Assembly (NCBI GenBank): GCA_021613335.1
Contig: JAJTWR010000299.1
Span: 2,284,001 to 2,348,000, forward strand
DNA length: 64,000 nucleotides
Reading direction: 5' to 3'
Origin: Whitmania pigra
Taxonomy: Eukaryota; Annelida; Clitellata; Hirudinida; Haemopidae
Shown: positions 43,947 through 55,811 of the stretch, piece by piece
How positions within the stretch are numbered: the stretch's first letter is position 1
Layout of the letters: each line of letters opens with the position of its first letter
Made by a program: the position numbers and the translations under genes
The notes under the pieces: model-generated
The model's database searches: none
What the model saw: only the letters and a program-made list of their open reading frames with translations
What the model was told of the DNA's origin: nothing

Positions 43947-44478
43947 TGGCGGTTCTCAACCTGTGGGTTCTTGCGAGGGTCGCCTAAGACTGAGAATTTA
44001 ATATTTTGTTAATATATTTTTCAAAATATTTTTTAAAGACTTATCTTTTGACAAAACCTTATCCTTAACCCTACATATAATTTTGAGCTTTTTATAGAGC
44101 AAACATTTATCGGCTATTATATAAAGGTCAAAGTCTCGTCGGGCTGTTTGCTGGATGGCAAAGATGCTTGCAGCGATAGTGTGATGTTTAGTGACTGGCT
44201 GGATACAAAGTAGCGACTGCGGATGGAACTTGGTACAACCAGCTAATTTTGTTGATATTATACATTGTACAAATGAAATGTACATGATAAGTCCACATTT
44301 CTTGTTCTCTGTTAAATTTTGGTTTGCTAGTGAGCACATTTGTTGCTTGTTAATAGAATTTAGCAAGCACACTGAAACTGTTGCAATGTTTAGAAACTCA
44401 AATTTTGTTGTTGAGGGGGGTTGGCGCAGCACATCAAGTGCCCGGAGGTCGCAGCATCAGAAAGGTTGAGAACCGCTG
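43947..44478. mobile_element. non-autonomous hAT element with exact 8-bp target duplication
   Basis: This 532-bp element has inverted ends TGGCGGTTCTCAACCTGTGG (left) and CAGCGGTTCTCAACCTTTCT (inverted right). It is flanked by the identical 8-bp duplication GTCTAGGG at 43939-43946 and 44479-44486. An 8-bp duplication and a CAGNGGTTCTCAACC end are hAT hallmarks. No transposase segment is recognisable inside. It sits 9 bp past the IMPA1 stop codon, so it forms most of the IMPA1 3' UTR or flank. Confidence 0.9.
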
Positions 44479-44487
44479 GTCTAGGGG

Positions 44488-46397
44488 CTAAGTCCAAGTG
44501 CCAACAGTGGCTACTCCTAAGCAGGATATAATCAGTTGCATTGCATTGCAAGTCTGAGAAAAGATGAGTCTGAAGCATGACCAATTGAAATTCATGTTAG
44601 TTTTTAAGCCATTGTCACATCGGAGTGCAATGTACTCGATATGTAGCATTTCTTTGTCACATGCAAACCTACCATCAGTGCAGCTCAAAACTCCTCCCGC
44701 CTCCTTCACAATGATGCAACCTGCCGCGATGTCCCACACATGGATCCCGTACTCCCAGTAGGCATCGGTTTTTCCCGATGCTACAGAACACATGTTCAGA
44801 GCTGCTGATCCCAGGCTTCTTATGCTGAAATAGTACATTTACTATTAAAATTCGCAATTTTGTTATTTCCACAACTAAAACATATTACATTCATGGATTT
44901 TTAAATTATTTATCAAGACATCAGAAATAAGACTTAATTCTAAACAAGGTTAAGCTATGCTGCTTTAAACATGTTTCGAGTAATTTAATATTAGTTATAC
45001 CCATTTTATACAAAGAAGTTATACCCATGAGCTTTCTTTATGACTGCTTTCATGCTTTTAAGTTTTTTGTCTATGATTTCATCATCTCTATTGGAACCAA
45101 ATTCTGCACACACCAAAGCATCATTCAATCCTGCCAAGTGTTTAAATATCTATCAAAATCTAAAACATATTATGTGATTTCGTACATTGTGCGACAGACA
45201 TTTCGTACTTGTTACGTGTGATACCACTATTTTTTGTCCATTGAGAAAGGCTCCCTTGCCTCTTTGGGCTTGATACATTTCAGAAGTGATGGGGTTGTAA
45301 ACGATGCCAAATTCAACCTGTGAGAATGAGAAAAATAATGCTAAAAGCCAATATAAATTCTAATAAACTCACATTAAAGTATGACGAAATAATTATATGT
45401 TTTATTGATAAATTTAGGATTCATTATTTTATCTCTTTATTACTTAATGAATGATACTTTTATCCAACTTTTGGATGTACTTTGCCTGACCGTAAATTGT
45501 AAATGAATGTTTATACTTGGCTACCAATGCCACAATCTATGATCTATCATTAGTAAGTATGAAAAAAAATTACTCACCACTTTATTGATGAGTAATGCCA
45601 AAGAAATTCCACAATAAGGAAATCTGAGGATAAGAAAAATAAAATAATGCATATTTTTTACAATGAAGTCTCCCCCAAATTAAGTAATTTAAGTACATGC
45701 AAGTAGTTGAAAATTGCCAATGGATAGAACTGTGACTAATATAATATCATATACGTGTTTCTAATTGTTTGATTCCAGTCAACCTGTGCACAAAATTTGT
45801 TGTTCCATCTATTGGATCCAAAACCCAAGTTGGATTATCAGTAAGCACACAACTATCACCTGTAGCTGATTCTTCTCCTATGAAGCTTTAAGAAATGTAA
45901 CAATTATTTAAATAAAATTAAAGTTAAAGATATTAAGAGTTAAGAACTGCTTATGAATTCTTACCAGTGATCCTTAAACTTTTCTTTCAAATGATTTGAT
46001 ATCAACTCCTCTGCTGCTTTGTCAGTCTCTGTTACTAAATCAGCAAAAGTACTTTTCTGTGACACAGTTTTGGCTTCAAAAAAGCACTTTTTGACTAACT
46101 AAAAAAATCAATATTCCAACTAATTTACTTGTTTGAAGGAACTTTTGGATTTAATTTGAGAATAAAGATTTATTAAATGAAATGTGCGGTTGACCAAGCA
46201 TTACATCGCACCTGGAATAACGTATGTGCTTTACAGACAATTTAAAATCAGAAATCTATTGTTTTACTTTGACTGGTTTTTGTCGCACAAAAAATAGGTA
46301 AAATATTAGACATCATTTGAAAAATATAGAAGCCTCAAACCTCCCCTGCTCTTGAAACAATAATTACTGCTTCAGCAATAAATTCTGCAATATCCAT
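44488..46397 (-). CDS. IMPA1: inositol monophosphatase (7 exons)
   Basis: This Mg-dependent, lithium-sensitive enzyme releases free inositol from inositol monophosphates. Minus-strand exons 46397-46341, 46098-45965, 45885-45784, 45623-45578, 45317-45209, 45130-45025 and 44824-44488 give 891 nt and 296 aa (human 277). The metal and substrate motifs are present: [23 protein letters not shown] (GEE), [15 protein letters not shown] (DPIDGT) and [20 protein letters not shown] (WDxAAG). Catalytic Glu and Asp residues are intact. The donor at 45208 was chosen over two nearby GTs because it keeps frame and gives the family's spacing ([17 protein letters not shown]). After EAGGVL the last 55 or so residues do not resemble the usual C-terminal helix, so the tail may be lineage-specific. 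An ATTAAA poly(A) variant on this strand (plus 43997-44002) lies inside the hAT element. Confidence 0.93.
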
Positions 46398-46815
46398 CCT
46401 GAAACGAATTCGATCTCTTAAATTCCGTAATCGATATCAATAATCTCAGTCTGATTATTATCGCAGTTTTCGCACTAATAAGAATTAAATTATTAAGTTA
46501 TGCACTAAACGATAAAATCTATTTAAATATAATTAACAGCTTAGAGCAAATGTTAAAATTTCCACAATTTAAAAAAATATTGAGTAATGTCTCAAGCGAT
46601 AGTGAACGTTCAGCCAATAATCATAACCATTAAACATCTGCAGATGAACCTTATTCTAGAGATATAGAGATATAACCTAGAGATATTCGCTGTTAAAAAT
46701 TCTCCAAACGGTGTTCTGGAATATACCTAAATCATATATTTTGTGATATCATGGTCCAGGTAAGCAGAGCCCCATGTTTCGGCACCGGGGAAAATCTGAG
46801 GCAAAGTTGGTTCCA

Positions 46816-46985
46816 GAGATGTCATTTGAGGAGTAATTGCCGCTTCCACCTTTGACTAGACGCAAAAAAGGTTATCTCTTATGCCAGTATTTGCCCTCTC
46901 CAGAAGTAAAAAAAGTCATCTCCTCAAGTTTTGCTAGGGTTTACCTCCCCTCCTTATTAAAAGCTAAAATAACGCTCCTAATTGG
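46816..46985 (+). repeat. GACGTCAT MITE family copy
   Basis: A diverged copy with TAGACGCAAAAAAGGTTATC, TAAAAAAAGTCATCTCCTCA and the 3' end AAAAGCTAAAATAACGCTCC. Alignable by eye with 34539-34733. Confidence 0.6.
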
Positions 46986-47851
46986 CGCCCCTTAGTATTA
47001 TTAATTTGGTATCCAATTTTGAAAACTTTGGTATCCCGGTTTGGCAGCCTCCCCTACCCCCTGCTGCATTTAAGTGAGGGAACTCACTCTAAAAATAGTC
47101 AAAATACAGCTATTACAGTATTTGGTAGAGAAAGGTATTTTGAGAGATTTTATAGGAAAGCAAAGCATGACCCATAAATTTTGTTACATTTTCGAATCAA
47201 ATCGCTGGAAATGTTATTAGCATTCATGTATTCATTGTAGGAAGTTTTAAAGCTTAAATTAAAATGTTATACAACATCATTCTAGAGCATCACGACATCC
47301 AAGTGATGAAATAGGATGCTAATTACGGAATGGAAACCAATGCCACAACAAATGCTTCCCAGTAATTAATCAAGGCGCTGCAGTTGCTCCAATGAAATAC
47401 ATTGGATACTAGGAAATACATCAATTTGAAGAAAGATTTCACTTGAGAAAGCTTGAAAGTTATTGTTTATATTAGTATTCAAACACAATTGCAAGACTGA
47501 GATGTCTGAAGATTGCATTCGCCATTTTTTTTAGAATAGAGCAATACTAACCTGTCAATCTCAAATGCCGGCCAAGACACAGTCGAGTCAGCATGCCAGG
47601 GAAGCCCGAACCAGCCGAGACCACCATCTTTCCACAGGAATTAGTTGTGCACCAAGATCCTCCACTGGGTGCGTCAGTAAAACACATTTTGGCAACAAAT
47701 CAACGGTCGAAATTACTGTGATGATGGGGTAGAAAGAATAATGGAACAATTTGTATCTTTACTATTTCTCATACAACAAAAAATACTTAATTAATTAATT
47801 AATATTCACAAATAGTGTTATAATTTTCTTACAATTACCTCCGTTAATTCA

Positions 47852-47945
47852 CAGCGGCGTCATTTCAGCTTTTTCTAAATGGAGGGGGGGCCAAAATCTC
47901 ATAAAACAAGAGGAGATCTTTTGCGTTTAAAGTCAGTCTTGTTTC
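47852..47945 (-). repeat. GACGTCAT MITE family copy, inverted
   Basis: The plus strand reads GGCGTCATTTCAGCTTTTTC near 47862, the reverse complement of the family's 3' end. AAGAGGAGATCTTTTGCGTT follows further on. Truncated copy. Confidence 0.65.
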
Positions 47946-48783
47946 ATAAAACTGGCTTAAATTTTCTTTTCATATAAATTTTAAAACATAGAACAATTAA
48001 CGGGTTTTTTAATGATTAATATTACAATAATTAATAATTAATTAATAGTTGAAAACAAGTAAATTGAAAACAAAATGACAATCGAATTTAATCCATTGAC
48101 TAAGCAGTTTGAGTATTAAAGTTTTTATGCCAGGAAGAACCAAAATTAACGTTATTGTTCAGTTCACTAATTTGAGAGTAAAATATTAACTAATTAAAAT
48201 TTAAGGTGCAAATTAATACTAATATCTGCATTGCTTCATTAACTAATCAAGCATAATGACTGAAATTTAATCGTCGTAACATTGACCTAAATTAATCGCT
48301 AAAAGTTCTTAGCGAGTAATCGGAAAATTAATCATTAATATGGGCAGCTCCAAAAACTATAGATAGAATGAAACACATGAGCAAGTTGTGAACAATTTGA
48401 AGTATACAAAAAGTGAGAACCTTCAAAAGTGATTTCGTGCAACCTATGTGCACCTTTGTGAAGAGAGTTTTCAACTTTGATCTCTATTATCTATAGACGC
48501 GTTCTAAGCAACGAAAATTTTATGCATTTTCGATAGGATTCAGATAATTAACAATCTTTATATTTTGAGTAAACGAATTTTCTAAATAAAAAAAAAAGAA
48601 ATCGGAGAAGCACGTAGAACTAGGAATGTGTGCAGAATATTGATCCACTCTGAGCCAACAGCTGCAGACGCTTGCGCAGCTGATGCGCTTTAAGTGGTCT
48701 TTTGAGGGAAAATAAGAACTGGATTCGGTTTGTCCGGTTTGAAGAGAAGATGTTGAAGAAATTCGTACAACTTTGCTGACTTC

Positions 48784-51700
48784 ATGGATTACATGGAGAA
48801 CGACGATCAAGTTTATGCTGCTGAATGCATATTGAAAAGCAGGAAAAGAAAAGTTAGACGCTTTTCCTTACATAAGAAACGCTTTTATGCGACTTTTATT
48901 GATCAAATGTAGTTGTACGATTCGAATCTACATGCAGGGAAAGACGGAATATCTGGTAAAGTGGCAAGGATGGAGCAACAAGTGAGCTCGAGAAACTCAA
49001 TTGTTATCGCAAATGAATTTTAGTTGTCTCTGTAGTTGTATGATGAATAGTTAGACGAGATTCTTCGACTTAAAACTCTTTTTTATGTGTGATTGCGTAC
49101 ACACCCTTCCATGTTGATTCGATGGTTACCGTAATAAATTTATTGCCCAGATACAACACATGGGAGCCTGAATGCAACATATTGGACCAGAGACTCATTG
49201 AAACCTTCCAACAAAAGTGGGCCTTTTAAAAATTTTCACCCATCCGCATTTTCTAAATACGTGGCTTCGCATATCGACCCAGCAGGCCTCGGCGATGTTT
49301 TCGAAAAATCGATGCCTTGCCGTGTTTTGTCTTTTGCCTCATTTGAAGTTTAAAACTTGCAAAAGTTTGCTAATCAATTCACAGCGCACACAGCTCTCGC
49401 TATCGAATTCGTTATTCAGAGGTTGCGATGCAAAACATTGCCAAATACAACCAGACATGTTGCAAGCGATTGGTGTCTAATTATATCATTCGCTGCGAGT
49501 CTATTTCTAGTTCACTTATTTGTTTAGTTATTCGTGAGGAATGAATTACGAGGAGGTCTACATGAATTGTCAAAATAATGGGACGCCATTTTATCCATGT
49601 TTCAAGATGGTTTATTAAGTTAAGCGTCAGCAATTGTTAAGAACATTTTGAAATTACTCTGTTTTGTCGATAATTTTCTTCTGAGATAATAATTTCGCAA
49701 TTTCTCCAATAAATAAGGTAAATTAAAAGGACATGTGTGATTAGATTCAGATAACAAATATCTGATACTTTACAAATTGTATATAATTAAAATATCAAGG
49801 TCCAACTACGGACGCTGCCGACAGTTATATCGGGTTCCTATGCAGAGCAGTCCCTTATGTTATGTTAATTTGTTGATGGAAAACCAAAATAAAAAGTATT
49901 AAAACCTTGCGAGATCCAAAATATTGTCGACTCCTGGGCGTTTTCCCCTCACCTCCCCTCTCGTGGACCTGGGTCCAACTTTTGTAAAATTTATAAATAA
50001 ACTTAAATGATATTAATTTGATAAAGAGCTTAATGCTACATAAATTATATGCACATTAAATACAAAATAAGGCTTAATTTAAAATATTTTCGGCATGTTG
50101 CGTTGCGATGTTTCCACAGAAAAATGAGGAGTGATTGACTGATGGAGATTTAAATAATTGGTGTTTAAACATTTAATAAACACGCAAGATGTATCTTATT
50201 ACGTTATGTTATAATTATAATATTATAATGTTAAGCTTACAGTGGTGCCCAGGTGTCATTTTATAGGGCCTGTCTGGGTCTTTAAATATTATAATCGGTT
50301 GCGCCAAGTTTATAATTGATACCTACATAGTAATTATTATATTACTGCAATGATAAATACTTGAAGATCAATAATCATCTAGTAGGGTTAACTCTATTAA
50401 CTGTAAAAGTAACTGAAACCGTATAATAACTAATAGCTGACAAAAATTCAGTCGGTTAACTGTTCCTTACGCTGTGGTTTTGCCGAAAATTTTGACAATT
50501 ATTATATTTGTGCCTCCTGGTATTTAGTAAGACCTGATTTAATTATAAGTAATGTACAAAAAAAAAGTTAATTACGGGAGCATGGATTCGAATCCGTCTT
50601 AATCATCTAGCTATGCAACGGACATTAATAAAACAGAAAAGCAGAACATGTTGTTAAAGAAAACTGTTCGTTAGATTCTAACAAATAAACCATTAGTTAG
50701 AAACTGTATAGTTGAGTTTTAAAGTTGACTTTATCAGCGAGATGGTTACATGGAACAAATTGAATGAAACATTGAATAAATTAAATTAATTATATGATTA
50801 AGATTTCATTCAAAATTGTCAAATTAGTTTGATTTAAAAAAATGAGCGTATTAACATCACACTACAATCGAAGAAATACAAACAGTTTAAAGAACAACGA
50901 TAGAATTATTATTTAATTAAAATTAATCTTCGAGCAAAGAAAATAATTAAATTATCGGACCGCAGTGAGTCCAAAATCAATGCCGAATCTGATGTTTTGA
51001 ACGATAGCGAAGGCTCCAGAGAAGCATAAAATGATAAATCAAATTGCGAAATTGCGAGAAAGTTGCTCATACGGCATCTACAGCCAGAGCCGCCAACAGA
51101 ATTTTCGGGCCCCTATGTTATTTCAATTTTGTAATAGAAAAGCAAAATAAAAGTTCTAAAATCCAAACGAGTCTCAAAAATTACTTGCCCATGGGCAATT
51201 CTCTATAACCGACATATATATAACTACAAGTAACATATCTATGTATATATAGAGCATCTAACATATCTATCTATATATCTATCTATCTATATCTATATAT
51301 CAGTGATGGGCAAATCAAATCGCGATTGAGATTTAAATCGTGATTTAGGCAAGGTTGCGATTCGATTTTGGCCTCCGCAATTTTGATTCGATTTGCCTTT
51401 TTTTGATTCGATTTGAAAAAGCGAATCATTGAAATAAAGATGGTAATATATTTTTAAATTTTTAAAAATGGTTATAAATTTAAGAATTCTATATCTTTGG
51501 CGTGCTCCTCGTTAAGTAAGCATTGTTGTAGGTAACAGGCTTCTTGTTCTACTTGTAGCTTTACCGCCTTTTAAATATGTCCGAGTTAGATAGCAGGAAA
51601 TATGAGATTTTAGCGAAATTTTCTAAAGACAGCCAAAGGACGGAAAGCCGTTCATTTTAACCAATTATAGGAGTAAAATTCCACTAGTTTGACGAAGGCT

Positions 51701-54700
51701 TTCAGCTGAAAACAAAGACGGTTGCTTACAGACACTTCGGGTCAAAACATACAGGAAAAAATATTTGTGCAGCTTTTAAGGAAATACTGTCAGAGCATTG
51801 ACATTGGATTTGTTGTTACTGACAATGCCAGAAACATGCTTAAAGCCTTCACAATATTTTCAGAGGAAGATGCCAGGTTTGCGTCTGATCATAAGGAAGA
51901 TAAAAGTGAAATGAGAGAACGTGATGAGGTTTCAGAGCCATTGAATGACATTGATGAAATTTCAGAATTTTTGTCAGATGAAAATTTCGATGACAGTGAA
52001 GATATTCTTCAGGACAATCATGTTTTAGGAACAACGCAAACTGGGTTTAATGATTTTTTGAAATGGTAATAAAACTGTAAACATGTCATAAATAAATGTT
52101 GGCTGTTAATTTCATTGTGTTTTGCTCGAAAAAATTTGCGAAGCTACGGCAGCAGTAAATTTTGGAAGATTTAGGGCATTTAGGATTTGATTTGATTTGA
52201 AATTTTAAGATTCTATTTGAGATTTGGTTGTTGAGATTTAAATCATTTTACAAATGATTTGAAATTTGACCATTGAGATTCGATTTGAGATTTGCCCATC
52301 ACTGCTATATATCTATCTATATATATAGAGAGAGAGATAGATATTATAGCTAACAGACATCCATTACCATTATTGATTTGTTTTTCCATTATCAGATTGA
52401 CATGACATCAGAGGCGTAGCCTGGGTATTTTGCACCCGGGGGCAAACTATAGAATTGGCGCCCTTTTCCATGTCTATATATTTAATCTTACTGTATTACA
52501 CTAAATTTGAAATTGAAATAAAAATCAAATTTTAATGGCACAAGGCATCCATTTAAAAGTGAAAAAACGTTCTACAAATAGTAGCGCATGCTTCACCCAA
52601 TCAGTCACAGTCTAAGATGATTTACATGCATAGTAGTCTAATACTGTCTAAAATAGATTTATTTTTCTTGATTTAACAGTTGCAAACTGATCAATAACGT
52701 CATCAAAGTCTGTTTTCTCAAGCGTTTCTCTTTCTATACTAACAAGAGCAAGATCACTGAGACGATCCTGTCCCATTGATGCATTAAGCCTCATTTTGGC
52801 GCCCCTGTATCTTGGCGCCCGGGGACATATGTACCCCCGCCCCCCTTTAGCTACGCCTCTGCATGACATACAGGGATGCATTTTTCTATTCTAAGTTCAT
52901 TTTCTATTGCATAAAACGTTCACATTAATCAACAACTTCTGAAACACAGCCATGGCCACTGACAAACAAATTTCGGGTCCCCAGGCACAGCGGACACTAA
53001 TCCCTATATGAATTACATTTTCACAGTATTGCAAAGAGTCTAACTTTTCATCTGGTGTACACTTAATGGAATCTTATAATTTAATTATTTTTAAATTAAA
53101 AAAAATTAATTAATTTAATTAATAATTAAAATAATTTAATTATTTTTAAATTAAAAAAAATTAAATTGCGATTTTTTCCGTAATTTGACAATGCAAATTA
53201 CACACAACCTTTCAAGTCTTGAATTTTATTCTGATTTTCTTGCGGGGCATTCAATTTGAAGCCACTGACTATGAATTATGGTTAATTAACTTAAATATAC
53301 ATTAAAAAGTTATGTTCAGTAACTGTAACTGAAAACTTGTAGCTGGTAACTGAAAATACAGCATTAACTTAACTGGAATCCACTAACTGTAACTCAAACT
53401 CTAACTGAAAAGTTCTAACTGAAATAATCCTATCTCCTAGTAAAGCAATTTAATGAGAAAACTTTTTTAAACGATGCATATTAAAGTCATTACATGTTAT
53501 ATGAGAAAATAATAGTGACGCAGATAGATTTTTATAATCGCGATTATTGGCACGATTAATTTTAATCGTAGTTCACGCATTTGAAATCGAACGAACCCAT
53601 TATCCAATTAATTTCCCAAAACAAAACCAGAGCCAGCCGAAGCACCACTAATTTAGTTTACGAAAATTGCTTTACATCAACAACCTCCGCCGGAGGACCT
53701 AGAAAAACTAGAAATTGATGACAATTGAGCAAAGTGGCTAGAGCTACCATGAGTACAATAGCTTTGACTTTTATTTATACATGTAATTTAGGGCTCATTC
53801 AGCCAGTTACAGAAACGTAGGATTTTATGCTGTCTGTAGAAAGGGATGCACGTTTGCTTTTTACGACATGGCCAGATAAAGAAAATAAACGTTCACATGG
53901 CACTGTGGTTGCTGGCGAACTAAGTAATATAATGCCGGCTCAGCAACCAGGCCATGTAATGTTGCAGTTTCGCCATCATTCTAACGGACAGCCAGCTTTG
54001 TCAATCTCCGGTTCAGATCTAATACGAGCTAAATCTCTCGTAGATGATGCTGATCTTCGCGGCACAAGTGGTTCCTCATACTCAGAGTCAGTGGAATATT
54101 TGCAGAAAATCTTGCTCTTCTTTGCAATCCTTTATCTGTCACTATATTCGTCGGCCTACCATTTATGGCAATCCATTTAGCTATTGCCTTAGTAATTAAA
54201 TAGCATCAAATTTGAACTGCTCTATTGGTTATATCTTTTCTATCAAATCCATCAGCGTTGAATGTTGAGAAGGCTTGCAAATGGTAGATATCATCAATTC
54301 CCCCTCAGCACTAAAAAGTGTTTACTTACAAAGGATCTGTTAGAGCGGACATACTGCGATGATACTTAAATTCGCATTTGCATGTGTTGCAAACCGCAAT
54401 AGAATTTTATTTGAGACTAAATTTGCCTCCCAAGATCGTCCTATCATCGTTAATTACGCCCATCTTTTCTTCGTAAACAAAAGGGAAGTAGGAGGAACAA
54501 AACAAAGACTTGAAATTTTCGACAAAAAATTAAAAATATTAAAATTGTTTAAAAACTTAACGCATTAATTTCAGCGTTAATTATTTTAATTGCAGAAATT
54601 TTCTTAACGCGTTAATCGCGTTATTGGGAATCACGATTGCATAATTAACTTATTATTAAAAAAATTCATTTTAAACATGAGCTGAATGTCGAATGAAAGG

Positions 54701-55811
54701 CATGTCGTGATGATAACGATCCATTTCATCTCTTCTTTGTTCGGTTTAATTCAGTCCTCTTGGAGAAATTTGTCAACCTGAAATGTTAACAGTTACAACT
54801 GAAATTCAGGCAAGTATGAACAATGCTAACCTTTGGCCTTACGTGGTAAAATTTAAAAAGTTTACGTCGTGCAGGTTGGCCGAATGGGTTACGTGACCGC
54901 ATAACGGCAGTAATGGCAACGGTCGTAATGTGTCGTGTTCGAAACCCAGCCTGCACTGCCACAAGAGCCCTTGGGAAGGAGCGTTATACAAACGATTTCA
55001 AAAAGCGTTTCTGACGCTATGCATATGGCGCTTTATAAATGAGGTACAAAAATATCTTCGTTGTTAGTTGGTTCCTTTCAGAACTCAAAATGCTTTCACC
55101 GCTCCAAAAAGATTATTGAAAATTTAAAGTTTTTTTTGCAGATATGATGACAAATTAAGATTTGAGAAACCTCCTCCCGTAAGATTCTAGTTTGAAATAC
55201 AAAATACCGAGAAGAATTATATAAATTAAATTTTACAGAGGAAATTCTCGAGAAATGATTACGAAAGTTCATCATCTTCGTCTCAATCGGCCGAGGAAAC
55301 CACTGGAGACAGTGAGTTGTTGTTCAGTTCTGACAGCGATGACGATGACAAAAAGACTAAAACTTCTGGCGGAGATGGAAGCTCGAAATCTTCTTGTCTG
55401 CAGAAGAAGTCCACACAGAAAATTAACGACTTCAGCATGAAACCGATCGACAAACACAGCAAACATTGGAACGTCAGGCGCAGGAAAAAGACAAAAGCTC
55501 CGTCAAAAGTGAAGAAAAACGTGAAATTCAAGAAAGAGTCTGAAAAACCTTCCGTGGAAGTTGCAGAACCTCAACCTGAGAAGCTGGAAGAATCAATTGA
55601 TGTGCCGGAAAACTCAACGAATACGATCCTCAACGATGACGACCTGGACACCTGCATTCCCACCTACCTTCCCGCCAAATGTTCCAACTTCCTCCTTGAC
55701 AACGTCAGCATCACGGACGTATCATGTGACCACTTGGTCGTCACGGTGAGAGAATGCCCCACGGACGATGGATTTTTCAAAACAAAACGGAGCACCTACA
55801 CAAATTTGTAA
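48784..55811 (+). CDS. CBX: Polycomb chromobox (CBX) protein (5 exons)
   Basis: This is a PRC1 subunit that reads H3K27me3. Exons 48784-48852, 48938-48981, 49151-49216, 55142-55178 and 55239-55811 give 789 nt and 262 aa. The N-terminal chromodomain spans about residues 8-60: VYAAECILKSRKRKGKTEYL, then [20 protein letters not shown] and DQRLIETFQQK. The AECIL, [11 protein letters not shown] and ILDxRLI motifs are Polycomb-type, not HP1. The cage aromatics (Tyr in VYAAE, two Trp) are present. A Ser/Asp/Lys-rich middle has RRRKKTKAPSKVKKNVKFKK. The C-terminal cbox, which binds RING1, is visible as DNVSITDVSCDHLVVTVREC followed by FFKTKR. Intron 3 (49217-55141) is 5.9 kb and full of transposons. 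The paralogue (CBX2/4/6/7/8) cannot be assigned; it may be a single-copy Polycomb gene. Confidence 0.93.
49217..51300. other. CBX intron 3, left part
   Basis: No gene is recognised. It holds a degraded tRNA-like SINE at 50577-50625 (minus), a TAACTGTAAAAGTAACTGAA-type segment near 50397 resembling 53310-53420, and a (TATC/TATA)n tract at about 51215-51300. Confidence 0.5.
50577..50625 (-). repeat. tRNA-like SINE fragment, second family
   Basis: The minus strand contains GTTGCATAGCTAGATGATTA, similar to the copy at 11339-11412, followed by an intact B box GGATTCGAATCC. No full cloverleaf is visible. Confidence 0.5.
51301..52304 (+). mobile_element. hAT transposon with exact 8-bp target duplication and transposase remnant
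   Basis: This 1004-bp element has perfect 16-bp inverted termini CAGTGATGGGCAAATC. It is flanked by the 8-bp duplication CTATATAT (51293-51300 and 52305-52312) and inserted in a TATC/TATA microsatellite. Subterminal DNA is rich in GATTTGATTTGAAATTT-type repeats. An internal plus-strand frame (51722-52069) contains VTDNARNMLKAF, a segment of the hAT catalytic domain, fused to an acidic stretch and a short C-terminal part. Most of the transposase is missing, so the element is non-autonomous. Confidence 0.93.
52409..52861 (-). mobile_element. short hAT element with exact 8-bp target duplication
   Basis: This 453-bp element has perfect 12-bp inverted termini CAGAGGCGTAGC. It is flanked by the 8-bp duplication CATGACAT (52401-52408 and 52862-52869). 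On the minus strand, about 52790-52680 encodes RLSDLALVSIERETLEKTDF and DDVIDQFATVKSRK, the very C-terminal tail of a hAT transposase dimerisation domain. It is a deletion derivative. It lies only 104 bp from the previous hAT element but has different termini. Confidence 0.93.
53510..54660. mobile_element. probable degraded DNA transposon with CGCGATTA-rich ends
   Basis: The left end has GTGACGCAGATAG then AATCGCGATTATTGG. The right end has TAACGCGTTAATCGCGTTAT. These resemble the TTAATCGCG-rich subterminal DNA of some hAT/ZBED elements. Inside, an open frame at 53827-54180 (117 aa) is more GC-balanced than its surroundings, includes HGTVVAGELSNIMPAQQPGH, and matches no family I recognise. 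No target duplication was found, so the limits are approximate. Confidence 0.4.
54869..55043 (+). repeat. tRNA-derived SINE, copy 3
   Basis: It starts GTGCAGGTTGGCCGAATGGG (A box), has GTGTTCGAAACCC (B box, near 54936), then CCTGCACTGCC and a 3' part GACGCTATGCATATGGCGCT ending TTATAAATGAGG. It is the best-preserved copy and lies 100 bp before CBX exon 4. Confidence 0.85.

Larger units (their letters stand above)
46398..48783. other. intergenic DNA between divergent IMPA1 and CBX
   Basis: No gene is recognised. It holds two MITE-family copies (46816-46985; 47852-47945 inverted), a segment shared with 18168-18200 (46998-47025), and a GC-richer unidentified stretch at 47560-47690. The CBX promoter should lie in 48300-48780. 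Confidence 0.5.

Noticed and set aside
50577..50625. Possible functional tRNA gene because of an intact GGATTCGAATCC B box.
   Set aside because: No acceptor stem or full cloverleaf can be drawn, and a related degraded copy exists at 11339.
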